This document shows positions 37,298 to 45,960 of a DNA stretch of 64,000 nt, piece by piece. Made by a program: the position numbers and the translations under genes. Each line of letters starts with the position of its first letter. Within the stretch, counting starts at the first letter, position 1. This DNA is from Burkholderiaceae bacterium. Its GTDB lineage: Bacteria; Pseudomonadota; Gammaproteobacteria; Burkholderiales; Burkholderiaceae_C. Under the pieces are notes generated by a model. It was not told where the DNA came from and did not search any database. It saw only the letters and a program-made list of their open reading frames with translations. The stretch is taken from positions 186,001-250,000 of the forward strand of contig JACKLN010000007.1 in assembly GCA_024235855.1 (NCBI GenBank), written 5' to 3'.

Positions 37298-38449
37298 ATG
37301 CGCCACCTCGTACTTGCCACGGCCCTGGGTCTCGGCCTCCTGATCTCGTCGTCCGCCTGGGCAGAGACCCTCGTCGTCGGCCCCGAGGGCGTGCCGCTGG
37401 CCCTTGGGGACGCCCTGGCACAGGCGCGGGACGGCGACGTCATCGATCTGCTGCCCGGCGTCTACAAGGGCGCCGTCGGGGTCATCGGGCAGAAGCAGCT
37501 GACGATCCGCGGTGTCGGTGATCGGCCCGTGGTCGAGGCCGACGGCCGCAACGCCGAGGGCAAGGCGATCTGGGTCGTGCGCAACGGCGACATCACGATC
37601 GAGAACATCGAATTCCGTGGCGCGCGTGTGCCGGACGCCAACGGCGCCGGCATCCGCTTCGAGAAGGGGCGGCTGGTCGTGAAGCGCTGCCGCTTCGTCG
37701 ACAACCAGAACGGCCTGCTGACCGCCAACTTCATCGACGCCGAACTGCGCATCGAGGACAGCGAGTTCGTGCAGGCCGTGCGCCAGGTAGGCAGCCTGCC
37801 GCACCTGCTGTACGTGGGCCGCATCGGGCGCTTCGAGATCACCGGCAGCCGCTTCCACCAGGGCTTCGAGGGCCACCTGATCAAGTCGCGCGCCAAGGTC
37901 AACCGCATCGCCTACAACCTGATCGTCGACGGGCCGGACGGTGGCGCGTCCTACGAGATCGACCTGCCCAACGGCGGTGACGCGGTGGTCGTCGGCAACA
38001 TCCTGGCGCAGAGTGCCCAGACGCAGAACCCGGTGATCGTGTCCTACGGCGCCGAAGGCAAGGCCTGGGACACCAACCGCCTGCTGCTGTCGCACAACAC
38101 GCTGGTCAGCGACTACCCGCTGGCCTGGTTCCTGCGCAGCTGGCCCGAGAAGCTGGGCGAAGGCACCACCATCCGCGCCGTCAACAACCTCACGGTTGGG
38201 CCCGGCGTGTTCTCCTTCGGCTCGGCCGGCAGCTTCGACGGCAACTGGCCCACCGTGGCCTCGTCGCTGGTGGAGCCGATGCTGCTGGACTTCGCGCTCA
38301 AGCGCGACAGCTGGCTGCGCGGCCGCGCCGACGACCCACGCAGCCTGGCCGGCGACGAAGCCGTGCCCACGGCCGAGTTCAAGCTGCCCGTGGGCACCCG
38401 ACCGCTGGCACCGCCGGCGGCCTGGTCACCCGGCGCGCTGCAGCGCTGA
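37298..38449 (+). CDS. Secreted right-handed parallel beta-helix protein
   Basis: 383 residues with a clean signal peptide (MRHLVLATALGLGLLISSSA WA). The body shows the rung pattern of a right-handed beta-helix (VIDLLPGVYKGAV, LTIRGVGDRPVVEADG, ITIENIEFRGARV, LVVKRCRFVDNQNGLLTANF, LRIEDSEFVQ), found in polysaccharide lyases, epimerases and adhesins. No known catalytic triad stands out. Either a GTG one codon upstream or this ATG may be used. It lies between tal and zwf, a place where sugar genes are normally contiguous, and may act on surface polysaccharide; that is inference. Confidence 0.82.
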   Translation: MRHLVLATALGLGLLISSSAWAETLVVGPEGVPLALGDALAQARDGDVIDLLPGVYKGAVGVIGQKQLTIRGVGDRPVVEADGRNAEGKAIWVVRNGDITIENIEFRGARVPDANGAGIRFEKGRLVVKRCRFVDNQNGLLTANFIDAELRIEDSEFVQAVRQVGSLPHLLYVGRIGRFEITGSRFHQGFEGHLIKSRAKVNRIAYNLIVDGPDGGASYEIDLPNGGDAVVVGNILAQSAQTQNPVIVSYGAEGKAWDTNRLLLSHNTLVSDYPLAWFLRSWPEKLGEGTTIRAVNNLTVGPGVFSFGSAGSFDGNWPTVASSLVEPMLLDFALKRDSWLRGRADDPRSLAGDEAVPTAEFKLPVGTRPLAPPAAWSPGALQR

Positions 38450-38484
38450 TTGACCCGCCCGGGCAACTCGGGCATCATCGCGGA

Positions 38485-38499
38485 CGTAATTTAGTTACA
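38485..38499. promoter_or_regulatory. HexR-type operator upstream of zwf
   Basis: CGTAATTTAGTTACA lies 13 bases before the zwf ATG. It matches the known HexR site TGTAATTAAATTACA at 12 of 15 positions and is a near-palindrome. hexR is the next gene, so autoregulation of zwf-hexR by KDPG-responsive HexR is expected. No similar site was seen before tal. Confidence 0.75.
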
Positions 38500-38512
38500 T
38501 CGCGAGCACGCC

Positions 38513-39958
38513 ATGTCCTTCGACCTCGTCTTCTTCGGCGGCACCGGGGACCTCACCTGGCGCAAGCTGATGCCTGCCCTTTTCCAGGCGTTTCGCCACG
38601 GAAAGCTGCCGGCGGGCGGCCGCATCCTGGCCGTGGCGCGCGACGAGCGCAGCGACGACGCGTACCGCGATTTCATCCGCGAGCGCTTCGCCGAGGTGGA
38701 CAGCGCCAAGCGCCCCAGCGACGCCGAGTTCGCCGAGTTCGCGCAGCTGCTGCACTACCGCCGCATGGACCTGAGCCAGCCCGAGCATTACGCCGGGCTG
38801 AAGCAATGGGTCGACGCCCGCGGGGCCGACACCGTGGTGCTCTACCTGGCCACCAGCCCCTACCTGTTCCCGGTGATCTGCGAGCAGCTCGGCGCCGCCG
38901 GCCTCAACGGCCCGAACGTGCGCGTGGTGCTGGAGAAGCCGCTGGGGCACGACCTGGCCAGCGCGCTGGAGATCAACCGCGTGGTGCGCTCGGTGTTCGC
39001 CGAGTCGCAGGCGCTGCGCATCGACCACTACCTGGGCAAGCCGGCGGTGCAGAACCTGATGGCGCTGCGCTTCGGCAACGCGCTGTTCGAGCCGCTGTGG
39101 CGACGCGAGAGCATCGCCAACATCCAGATCACCATCGCCGAGAGCCTGGGCGTGGGCACGCGCGGCGACTACTACGACAAGACCGGCGCGCTGCGCGACA
39201 TGGTGCAGAACCACGCGCTGCAGCTGCTGACCATGATCGCGATGGAGCCGCCGAGCACCAGCGACGCCGACGCCATCCGCGACGAGAAGCTCAAGGTGCT
39301 GAAGTCGCTCAAGCCGTTCACGCCGGAGACGGTGGCGCGCGACGTGGTGCGCGGCCAGTACCGTGCCGGTGCGGTGGACGGCAAGGCCGTGCCGGGCTAT
39401 CTCGAAGAGGTCAAGGTGCCTGCGGGCAGCCGCTGCGAGACCTTCGTCGCGCTGCGCACCGAGGTGCAGAACTGGCGCTGGGCCGGCGTGCCCTTCTACC
39501 TGCGCACCGGCAAGCGCCTGGGCGCGCGCAACGCGCAGATCGTCGTCACCTTCCGAGAGGTGCCGCACCCCATCTTCCCGGGCACGCGCTGCGCCAACAA
39601 GCTGGTGATCAACCTGCAGCCCGAGGACGGGCTGGAGCTGCACCTGCTGGCGGCCAAGGGCAGCGGCAACAACGACCTGCTCTCGCCGGTGTCGCTGGAC
39701 CTGGACTTCGACAAGGCCTTCCCCAGCGAGCGCGTGGGCGCCTACGAGAAGCTGCTGCTCGACGCCATCGCCGGCCGGCTCAACCTGTTCGTGCGCAGCG
39801 ACGAACAGGAACAGGCCTGGCGCTGGGTGATGCCCGTGCTCGAGGCCTGGGCCGCCGACCCCACACCACCGCGGCCGTATGCCGCCGGCGGCTGGGGCCC
39901 GGCCGCGGCCAGCGCGCTGGTGGCGCGCGACGGCTGCACCTGGGCCGAGGAGCAGTAG
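38513..39958 (+). CDS. zwf: Glucose-6-phosphate 1-dehydrogenase
   Basis: 481-residue NADP(+)-dependent enzyme making 6-phosphogluconolactone, the entry to the oxidative pentose phosphate and Entner-Doudoroff routes. The coenzyme motif FFGGTGDLTWRKLMPALF and the substrate motif RIDHYLGKPAVQNLMALRFG are intact, as are KPLGHDL and the later YLRTGKRL. The ATG lies just downstream of a HexR-type operator, and hexR follows 32 bases after the stop. Downstream edd/eda genes are not in the window. Confidence 0.97.
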   Translation: MSFDLVFFGGTGDLTWRKLMPALFQAFRHGKLPAGGRILAVARDERSDDAYRDFIRERFAEVDSAKRPSDAEFAEFAQLLHYRRMDLSQPEHYAGLKQWVDARGADTVVLYLATSPYLFPVICEQLGAAGLNGPNVRVVLEKPLGHDLASALEINRVVRSVFAESQALRIDHYLGKPAVQNLMALRFGNALFEPLWRRESIANIQITIAESLGVGTRGDYYDKTGALRDMVQNHALQLLTMIAMEPPSTSDADAIRDEKLKVLKSLKPFTPETVARDVVRGQYRAGAVDGKAVPGYLEEVKVPAGSRCETFVALRTEVQNWRWAGVPFYLRTGKRLGARNAQIVVTFREVPHPIFPGTRCANKLVINLQPEDGLELHLLAAKGSGNNDLLSPVSLDLDFDKAFPSERVGAYEKLLLDAIAGRLNLFVRSDEQEQAWRWVMPVLEAWAADPTPPRPYAAGGWGPAAASALVARDGCTWAEEQ

Positions 39959-39990
39959 CCGCCCACGCGGCTGCGCCCACAATCGCGGCC

Positions 39991-40896
39991 ATGCTCGACC
40001 GCATCCGCGCCTCCATCCCCGCCCTGCCCCCGGCCGAGCAGCGTGTGGCGCGCCTGGTGCTCAGCGACCCGCGCAGCTTCGCGTCGCTGCCGGTGGGTGA
40101 ACTCGCCGAACGCGCGCACGTCAGCAAACCCACGGTGGTGCGCTTCTGCCGCAGCGTGGGCTACGACGGCCTGGCCGACTTCAAGCTCAAGCTCGCCGGC
40201 ACGGTCAACGAAGGCGTGCCCTTCGTGCATCGCGCGGTGGACGACGACGACAAGGCCGGCGACATCGTCGTCAAGGTGGTCGACAACGCCGTCAGCGCGC
40301 TGCTGAAGTACCGCAACAGCGCCGCCGGCGGCGCCGTGGAACAGGCCATCGCGCTGCTCACCGAGGCCGGCCGCCAGGGTCGGCGCATCGAGTTCTATGG
40401 TGTCGGCAATTCCGGCATCGTGGCGCAGGACGCGCAGCACAAGTTCTTCCGCCTGGGCGTGCATGCGGCCGCTGTGAGCGACGGCCACGTGCAGGTGATG
40501 AGCGCCACCATGCTGGGGCCGGGCGACTGCGCGGTGATCATCAGCAACTCCGGCCGCAGCCGCGACCTGCTGGACGTGGCGCAGATCGCGCACCGCAAGG
40601 GCGCGGCGGTGATCGTCATCACGGCCAGCGGCAGCCCGCTGGCGCATCTGGCGCTGCAGCCGGGCCACGTGCTGCTGGCGGCCGACCACCCCGAAGACTT
40701 CGACCGCTACAGCCCGATGGTCTCGCGGCTGCTGCACCTGATGATCGTGGACATCCTGACCACCGGGGTGGCGCTGCGCCTGGGCAGCGAGAAGCTGCGC
40801 CCGACGCTGCAGGAGATCAAGAAGAACCTGCGGGCTCGGCGCTATGCCGAGCCGGCGCCGGCGCCGTTGCCGTCGAGCAGCGAGCCCACGCCGTAG
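39991..40896 (+). CDS. hexR: RpiR-type transcriptional regulator HexR
   Basis: 301 residues. The N-terminal RpiR HTH (LPPAEQRVARLVLSDPRSFA, VSKPTVVRFCRSVGYDGLAD) is followed by a SIS sugar-phosphate domain (RIEFYGVGNSGIVAQDAQHK, CAVIISNSGRSRDLLDVAQI). HexR proteins repress zwf/edd-type genes and release DNA on binding 2-keto-3-deoxy-6-phosphogluconate. Linkage to zwf and the operator above supports the name. Its last 55 bases run antisense over the end of the converging mlaB gene. Confidence 0.92.
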   Translation: MLDRIRASIPALPPAEQRVARLVLSDPRSFASLPVGELAERAHVSKPTVVRFCRSVGYDGLADFKLKLAGTVNEGVPFVHRAVDDDDKAGDIVVKVVDNAVSALLKYRNSAAGGAVEQAIALLTEAGRQGRRIEFYGVGNSGIVAQDAQHKFFRLGVHAAAVSDGHVQVMSATMLGPGDCAVIISNSGRSRDLLDVAQIAHRKGAAVIVITASGSPLAHLALQPGHVLLAADHPEDFDRYSPMVSRLLHLMIVDILTTGVALRLGSEKLRPTLQEIKKNLRARRYAEPAPAPLPSSSEPTP

Positions 40897-41132
40897 AGCT
40901 TCGCCAGCGCCATCAGCTTGGGTGGCGCGCCGGTGAGCATGAAGCCCACGCCACGCGCCTGCGCCAGCCGGCGCGCCTGCAGCAGCAGGGCCACGGCCGC
41001 GGTGTCCACCTCCTGCAGCGCCGAGGCATCGACCGCCAGGTCGCCGCCGGCGGCCAGCGACGCCTCGATGGCGCGCAAGGCCACCGACGCGTCGTCCATC
41101 GTCACCGACGCCGGCAGTGCGACGGACGCCAT
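40842..41132 (-). CDS. mlaB: STAS domain protein MlaB
   Basis: 96-residue cytoplasmic STAS protein that binds the MlaF ATPase and is needed for a working MlaFEDB complex. The core reads LAVDASALQEVDTAAVALLL QARRLAQARGVGF; the Thr/Ser-type helix start (DTAAVALLLQ) matches other MlaB proteins. It is last in the mla operon, 2 bases after mlaC. Its final 55 bases overlap hexR on the opposite strand. Confidence 0.88.
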   Translation of the reverse strand: MASVALPASVTMDDASVALRAIEASLAAGGDLAVDASALQEVDTAAVALLLQARRLAQARGVGFMLTGAPPKLMALAKLYGVGSLLDGNGAGAGSA

Positions 41133-41134
41133 GC

Positions 41135-41746
41135 TCACTTGCCCGCCGCCTTGTTGCGCTCGGCCAGCTTGGCGATCAGGCCGTCGATGCCGCCGGCCTT
41201 GATCTCCTGGCCGAAGCTGTTCTTGTACTGGTTCACCAGCCAGATGCCGAGCACGTTGACGTCGTAGATCTTCCAGCTGTCGCCGGCCTTCTCGAGCCGG
41301 TAGTCGAGCTGGATGGGCTCGCCCTTGCCCTTGACCTCGGTGCGCACCAGCACCTCGGTGTCGTCGGGGTTGGCGCGGAAGGGCTTCATCTGCACCGTCT
41401 GGTCCTTCACCTGCGCCAGCGCACCGGCATAGGTGCGCACCAGCAGCAGCTTGAACTCGGCCTGCAGCTTCTCCTTCTGCTCCGGCGTGGCCTGGCGCCA
41501 CGGCAGGCCGACGGCCGAGGCCGTCATGCGCGGGAAGTTCAGGTAGGGCAGCACCTTGGCGTCCACCAGCGCGATGACCTTGCCCACGTCGCCGGCCTGG
41601 ATGGCCGGGTCGGCCTTCACGGCGTCGATGACCTCGTTGGAGAGGTCGCGCACCAGGGCGTCGGGCGCCACGGCGGCCAGCGCGGCGCCGGTGGCGGTCA
41701 GCGACAGGGTCAGCGCCAGGAGCAGCTTGTGCATCGGCTTGAACAT
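41135..41746 (-). CDS. mlaC: Periplasmic phospholipid carrier MlaC
   Basis: 203 residues with a signal peptide (MHKLLLALTLSLTATGAALA). The mature chain (ALVRDLSNEVIDAVKADPAI, LPYLNFPRMTASAVGLPWRQ, SWKIYDVNVLGIWLVNQYKN) is typical of MlaC, which shuttles phospholipid between outer-membrane MlaA and the inner-membrane MlaFEDB complex. Start at MFKP or MHKL. It lies between mlaA (69-base gap) and mlaB. Confidence 0.93.
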   Translation of the reverse strand: MFKPMHKLLLALTLSLTATGAALAAVAPDALVRDLSNEVIDAVKADPAIQAGDVGKVIALVDAKVLPYLNFPRMTASAVGLPWRQATPEQKEKLQAEFKLLLVRTYAGALAQVKDQTVQMKPFRANPDDTEVLVRTEVKGKGEPIQLDYRLEKAGDSWKIYDVNVLGIWLVNQYKNSFGQEIKAGGIDGLIAKLAERNKAAGK

Positions 41747-41815
41747 TCAGGTCCTTTCGTTCTGCGGGTCCACCCGTCTTAGAACGCACGGGCGGCCCAA
41801 AGGTTCACAGCGGGT

Positions 41816-42547
41816 TCACTTCGGCTCGTCGAACCGCTCTTCCGGGGGGTTGCCGTCGTAGACCTGGTTCAGCCGGCGCGCCAGGTAGGCGTCGCGGATG
41901 AAGCTGTAGCGGTCCAGCGCGATGTCGTCCAGCAGCCGGGTGGCGCCCAGCAGGCCGGCGCGGGTGTCGACCACGTTGAGCACGAAGGCGCCGTTGCGCA
42001 CGGCCTCGTCGTGCGTGTAGCGCGGCGCGGTCTCCGGCTGCATGTCCACGATGCGGCCCCCGGTGTCGCGCACCGTCGACGGCCCCAGCAACGGCAGTAC
42101 CAGGTACGGCCCCGGGGGCACGCCCCACACGCCCAGCGTCTGGCCGAAGTCCTCGCTCTGGCGCTCCAGGCCCGCCTCGCCGGCCACGTCCAGCAGTCCG
42201 CCAAGCCCGAAGGTGGTGTTCACCGCCATGCGCAGCGTCATGTTCAGCGCCGGCTCCAGCTTGCCCTGCAGCAGGTGGTTGATGGCCGACCAGCCGTCGC
42301 CCAGGTTGCCGAAGAAGTTGCCGATGGCCGTGCGCGCGAACTGGGGCACCACGTCGCGGTAGGTGGTGGCCACGGGCTTGAGCACCGCGTTGTCCACACC
42401 GTCGTTGAAGGCCTGCACGCCGCGATTGAAGCCCTCGAAGGGGTCGGCCGGATTGCCGTCGTCCTGCGCCACCGCCGACGAGGACCCCAGCGCCAGCAGC
42501 AGGCCCAGCGCCAGCGCGCGCGGCATCGAGACGGCGCGCGGCCTCAC
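41816..42547 (-). CDS. mlaA: Outer-membrane lipid asymmetry lipoprotein MlaA (VacJ)
   Basis: 243 residues. MlaA removes phospholipids from the outer leaflet of the outer membrane and hands them to MlaC. Core motifs ADPFEGFNRGVQAFNDGVDN, FGQTLGVWGVPPGPYLVLPL LGPSTVRD and NTTFGLGGLLDVAG are diagnostic. The GTG start at 42547 has GGGGAG 6 bases upstream and overlaps the mlaD stop (GTGA), which favours it over the ATG seven codons in. The signal region lacks a clear lipobox cysteine (SSSAVAQDD), so anchoring may differ from E. coli VacJ. Confidence 0.92.
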   Translation of the reverse strand: MRPRAVSMPRALALGLLLALGSSSAVAQDDGNPADPFEGFNRGVQAFNDGVDNAVLKPVATTYRDVVPQFARTAIGNFFGNLGDGWSAINHLLQGKLEPALNMTLRMAVNTTFGLGGLLDVAGEAGLERQSEDFGQTLGVWGVPPGPYLVLPLLGPSTVRDTGGRIVDMQPETAPRYTHDEAVRNGAFVLNVVDTRAGLLGATRLLDDIALDRYSFIRDAYLARRLNQVYDGNPPEERFDEPK

Positions 42548-43014
42548 TGCCCGCTCCCCGCCTTCTCGGCCGAGTTGGCCAGGAACTGGCCGATCAGGTT
42601 CTCCAGCACCACGGCCGACTGCGTCTGCGAGAAACGGCCGCCGTCGGCCACCATCTCCTCGGCCGGGCCGGGCTCCAGGCCGATGTACTGGTCGCCCAGC
42701 AGGCCGGAGGTCAGGATCTTGGCGGCCGTGTCCTTCGGGAACTTGAAGTCCTGCTGGAGCTTCATCGTGACCACGCCCTCGTACGTGACGGGATCGAGGC
42801 CGATGGACGTGACACTGCCCACCTTCACCCCGGCGCTGCGCACCGGGGCCCGCGGCTTCAGGCCGCCGATGTTCTGGAACTTGGCCGTCACCGTGTAGGT
42901 GGCCCCGCCGTTGAAGTTGCCCAGGTTGGCCGCGCGGAAGGCCAAGAAGACCAGCGCCAGCAGGCCCAGCAGCACGAAGAAGCCGACCAGGGTTTCGATG
43001 CCTTTGCGTCCCAT
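42544..43014 (-). CDS. mlaD: MCE domain protein MlaD
   Basis: 156 residues: one N-terminal transmembrane helix (ETLVGFFVLLGLLALVFLAF) and one periplasmic MCE domain (YTVTAKFQNIGGLKPRAPVR SAGVKVGSV) ending in SGLLGDQYIGLEPG. MlaD hexamers form the lipid channel on the MlaFE transporter. Length is slightly shorter than in E. coli. Preceded by mlaE with a 29-base gap. Confidence 0.94.
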   Translation of the reverse strand: MGRKGIETLVGFFVLLGLLALVFLAFRAANLGNFNGGATYTVTAKFQNIGGLKPRAPVRSAGVKVGSVTSIGLDPVTYEGVVTMKLQQDFKFPKDTAAKILTSGLLGDQYIGLEPGPAEEMVADGGRFSQTQSAVVLENLIGQFLANSAEKAGSGQ

Positions 43015-43043
43015 GTTTCTTTGTCCCTTGTTGGCCGATGTCC

Positions 43044-43826
43044 TTACGGCGTGGAGAACATCAGCGCCGTGAGCACGAAGTCCATGCCCAGCACGCCCAG
43101 CGAGGCGATCACGACGGTGCGCGTCGTCGCATAGGCCACGCCTTCGGGCGTGGCCTCGGTCTCGTAGCCCTGGTACAGCGCCACCGCGGTGCAGATGACG
43201 CCGAACACCGCGGCCTTGACGATGCCGTTGCCCACGTCGCGCCAGACATCCACGCCGCTTTGCATGATCGACCAGAAGTTGCCGCCGTCCACGCCGATCA
43301 GCCCCACGGCCACCACCCAGGCCCCGAGGATGCCCACCGCGGAGAACATCGCCGCCAGCAGGGGCATGGCGACGATGCCGCCGAGGAAGCGCGGCGCCAG
43401 CACACGCTGGCGCGGGTCCACCGCCATCAGCTCCATCGCCGCCAGCTGCTCGCCGGCCTTCATCAGGCCGATCTCGGCAGTCAGCGAGGTGCCGGCGCGG
43501 CCGGCGAACAGCAGCGCCGTCACCACCGGGCCGAGTTCGCGCACCAGCGACAGGTTGACGATCAGGCCCAGGCTCTCGGTGGCGCCGTAGGTGACCAGCG
43601 CGTAGTACATCTGCAGCGCGAGCACGAAGCCGACCGCCAGGCCCGACGCCAGGATGATGAGCAGCGAGCGGTTGCCGATGGCGTGGATCTGGTGCACCAC
43701 CAGGTAGAAGCGGCGCAGCGCGCCGGGGAGCACACGCAGCAGGTCCAGGAAGAACACCGCGGCATGGCCGAGCCCTTGCAGCACGGCCAGCGTGCGCGCA
43801 CCGAGGGCAGCGACGAGGTTGATCAC
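43044..43826 (-). CDS. mlaE: Phospholipid ABC transporter permease MlaE
   Basis: 260-residue multi-pass inner-membrane permease. Family segments include ALVTYGATESLGLIVNLSLV RELGPVVTALLFAGRAGTSL and AEIGLMKAGEQLAAMELMAV DPRQR, the conserved cytoplasmic helix contacting MlaF. The GTG start at 43826 overlaps the mlaF stop by 4 bases. Longer readings extend into mlaF in another frame and are shadows. Confidence 0.94.
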   Translation of the reverse strand: MINLVAALGARTLAVLQGLGHAAVFFLDLLRVLPGALRRFYLVVHQIHAIGNRSLLIILASGLAVGFVLALQMYYALVTYGATESLGLIVNLSLVRELGPVVTALLFAGRAGTSLTAEIGLMKAGEQLAAMELMAVDPRQRVLAPRFLGGIVAMPLLAAMFSAVGILGAWVVAVGLIGVDGGNFWSIMQSGVDVWRDVGNGIVKAAVFGVICTAVALYQGYETEATPEGVAYATTRTVVIASLGVLGMDFVLTALMFSTP

Positions 43827-44632
43827 GGCCGCACCCCGAAGTCGTCGGCCAGTTCCGGCGCCGGGTAGTGGAACTTGACCGGCCCGTCGGGTTCGCCGCG
43901 CACGAACTGGCGCACCTCGGGATCGCTGGAGTCCATCAGGTCCTTCGGCGTGCCCTGGGCCACGATGCGGCCGCCGGTGGCCAGCAGCACCACCCAGTCG
44001 CTGATGGCCATGCACTCGGGCACGTCGTGCGAGATCACGAGCGACGTCGCGCCGGTGGCGTCGTTGAGCGTGCGGATCAGCTGCGCGGCCACACCCATGC
44101 TGATCAGGTCCAGCCCGGCGAAGGGCTCGTCGTACATGATCAGCTCCGGGTCCAGCGCGATGGCACGCGCCAGCGCGATGCGCCGCGCCATGCCGCCGGA
44201 GACCTCGGAGATCCTCAGCCCCGCCGCGCCGCGCAGCCCCACGGCGTTGAGCTTCATCAGCACGATGTCGCGGATCATCGCCTCGGGCAGGTCGGTGTGC
44301 TCGCGCAGCGGGAAGGCCACGTTGTCGAACACGCTGAGGTCGGTGAACAGCGCGCCGAACTGGAACAGCATGCCCAGCCGCCGGCGCACGCCATGCATCT
44401 GCGCCTTGTCGCGGATGTCCAGCACCTGGCCGTCGAAGACCACGCGGCCGCTGTTCGGCGCGTGGACGCCGCCGATCAGCCGCAGCAGCGTGGTCTTGCC
44501 GCAGCCCGAGCCGCCCAGCACCGCCGTGACCTTGCCGCGCATGAAGCGCAGCGACACGTCGTTGAGGATGGTGCGGCGTTCGTCGTAGCCGAACGTGACG
44601 CGGTCGATCTCGATCAGGGCGTCGGAGGGCAA
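43823..44632 (-). CDS. mlaF: Phospholipid ABC transporter ATPase MlaF
   Basis: 269 residues when started at the TTG at 44632 (PSDALIEIDRVTFGYDERR), the same length as E. coli MlaF. Walker A GGSGCGKTT, signature VSGGMARR, Walker B LIMYDEPFAGLD and the switch SHDVPECM are intact. The start is uncertain: no good ribosome-binding site precedes the TTG. A more attractive ATG at 44692 (MTQSSDLSIT) is in another frame and stops before the ATPase, so a one-base frameshift, real or from sequencing, is possible. First gene of the mlaFEDACB operon. Confidence 0.9.
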   Translation of the reverse strand: MPSDALIEIDRVTFGYDERRTILNDVSLRFMRGKVTAVLGGSGCGKTTLLRLIGGVHAPNSGRVVFDGQVLDIRDKAQMHGVRRRLGMLFQFGALFTDLSVFDNVAFPLREHTDLPEAMIRDIVLMKLNAVGLRGAAGLRISEVSGGMARRIALARAIALDPELIMYDEPFAGLDLISMGVAAQLIRTLNDATGATSLVISHDVPECMAISDWVVLLATGGRIVAQGTPKDLMDSSDPEVRQFVRGEPDGPVKFHYPAPELADDFGVRP

Positions 44633-44784
44633 ACCGGGCGGGTGCAGGCCCGGCGGCCCGCGGTGATGGACAGGTCGGAGGATTGTGTCATGGGGCCCTC
44701 GACCCTCCGGGTTCGCCCGGATTTCGCGATGTAAAGCGATGTGTGGGCTTGCGTGCCGCCGTGCGCAGGGAGAATCCGGGCGCC

Positions 44785-45960
44785 GTGACCCCTGCCCCGC
44801 CGCCTTCGCAGCCGCCGATCGACGCCGCATCCTGCGCCGCGTCCAGTGCCTGGACCTGGGCGAGCGGGGTCGTGGCCGCGCTCATCCTGTACGGCAGTTG
44901 GTTTCCTTTCCACTGGATCCACCCGCATCCGGACGAGGTGTGGTGGGCACTCACAAACCTGGACCTATTGACCGGCCGGGGCGACCTGCTGGGCAACGTC
45001 GTCCTGTTCCTGCCGTGGGGGTTTGCCACGGCCAACGCCGCCACGGCCCGCGGTGGCCGCCCCTGGGTCTGGGCCCTGGTGGGCGGCGCCGGGCTGGCAA
45101 TGCTGGCGCAGGCCGGGCAGTTCTTCGAAATGCACCGCGACCCGCGCTGGGCCGACGTGGTGTGGAACCTCGTCGGCGCCGGACTGGGTTGGACCGCGTC
45201 GGGCATAGTGCCGCGGCGGGCCGGCACCGCTGCGTGGGCGCTGCTGGCCGGCAGCGCAGGGGCCGCGTGGCTGCCCTGGTGGCCGAGCCTGGACCCGGCG
45301 CGGCTGCAGCGGCACTGGGCACGGCTGGCCGAGCTCGGCGCCTGGCAGGGGCCCGAGGCCGCGATGATGGCCGGGCTGACGCTGGTGGCCGGCTGCGGCG
45401 CCGCCTGGCTGCTCCGCGGGCCGACCACATCCCACGGGCCAGGCCGCACACCGGTCAGCGCCACCGTCGCGGCCGGCCTGGTGGTGGTGCTGGGTCAGGC
45501 GCTGGTGCCGGGCAGCCGCTTCAGCGCGGGCGGCGTGCTGGGCGGTCTGCTCGGCATCGGCTTGGCGCTGGGCCTGTGGCGCCACCCGCGTGCCACCGCC
45601 GTGGCGCTGGTGGCGCTGCAGGTGCTCGGCGGCCTGGCGCCGTTCGACCTCCAGCCGCAGCCGGTGCAGGCGATGCACTGGCTGCCGTTCGAGGCCCTGC
45701 TGGGCGGCTCGATGCTCGGCAACGCCCAGGCCCTGGCGCGCGACGCCTGGCTGTGGGGCTGCGCCCTGTGGTTCGCGCGCCGGGGCGGCTGGCCGCTGGT
45801 GCCGGCCACTGCCGTCTGTGCCGCACTGGCGCTGGCGGTGGAGGCCGTGCAGTGCTGGATGCCGTCGCGCACGGCGGACGTGACGCCGGCGCTGATCGTG
45901 CTGGGGCTGGGATGGGGGCTGGCGGCCTGGCGCGCGGCCAGCATGTCAGATCGCGCCTGA
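44785..45960 (+). CDS. VanZ family membrane protein
   Basis: About 391 residues with roughly nine hydrophobic segments. The VanZ-like signature is duplicated: LYGSWFPFHWIHPHPDE... LLGNVVLFLPWGFA in the N-half, and GLAPFDLQPQPVQAMHWLPF EALLGG in the C-half. VanZ-family proteins near exopolysaccharide loci are common, and the domain is part of some exosortase-linked clusters; biochemical role unknown. The GTG at 44785 gives the best start, with AGGGAG 13 bases upstream. Its last 15 bases overlap the converging polymerase gene. Confidence 0.82.
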   Translation: MTPAPPPSQPPIDAASCAASSAWTWASGVVAALILYGSWFPFHWIHPHPDEVWWALTNLDLLTGRGDLLGNVVLFLPWGFATANAATARGGRPWVWALVGGAGLAMLAQAGQFFEMHRDPRWADVVWNLVGAGLGWTASGIVPRRAGTAAWALLAGSAGAAWLPWWPSLDPARLQRHWARLAELGAWQGPEAAMMAGLTLVAGCGAAWLLRGPTTSHGPGRTPVSATVAAGLVVVLGQALVPGSRFSAGGVLGGLLGIGLALGLWRHPRATAVALVALQVLGGLAPFDLQPQPVQAMHWLPFEALLGGSMLGNAQALARDAWLWGCALWFARRGGWPLVPATAVCAALALAVEAVQCWMPSRTADVTPALIVLGLGWGLAAWRAASMSDRA

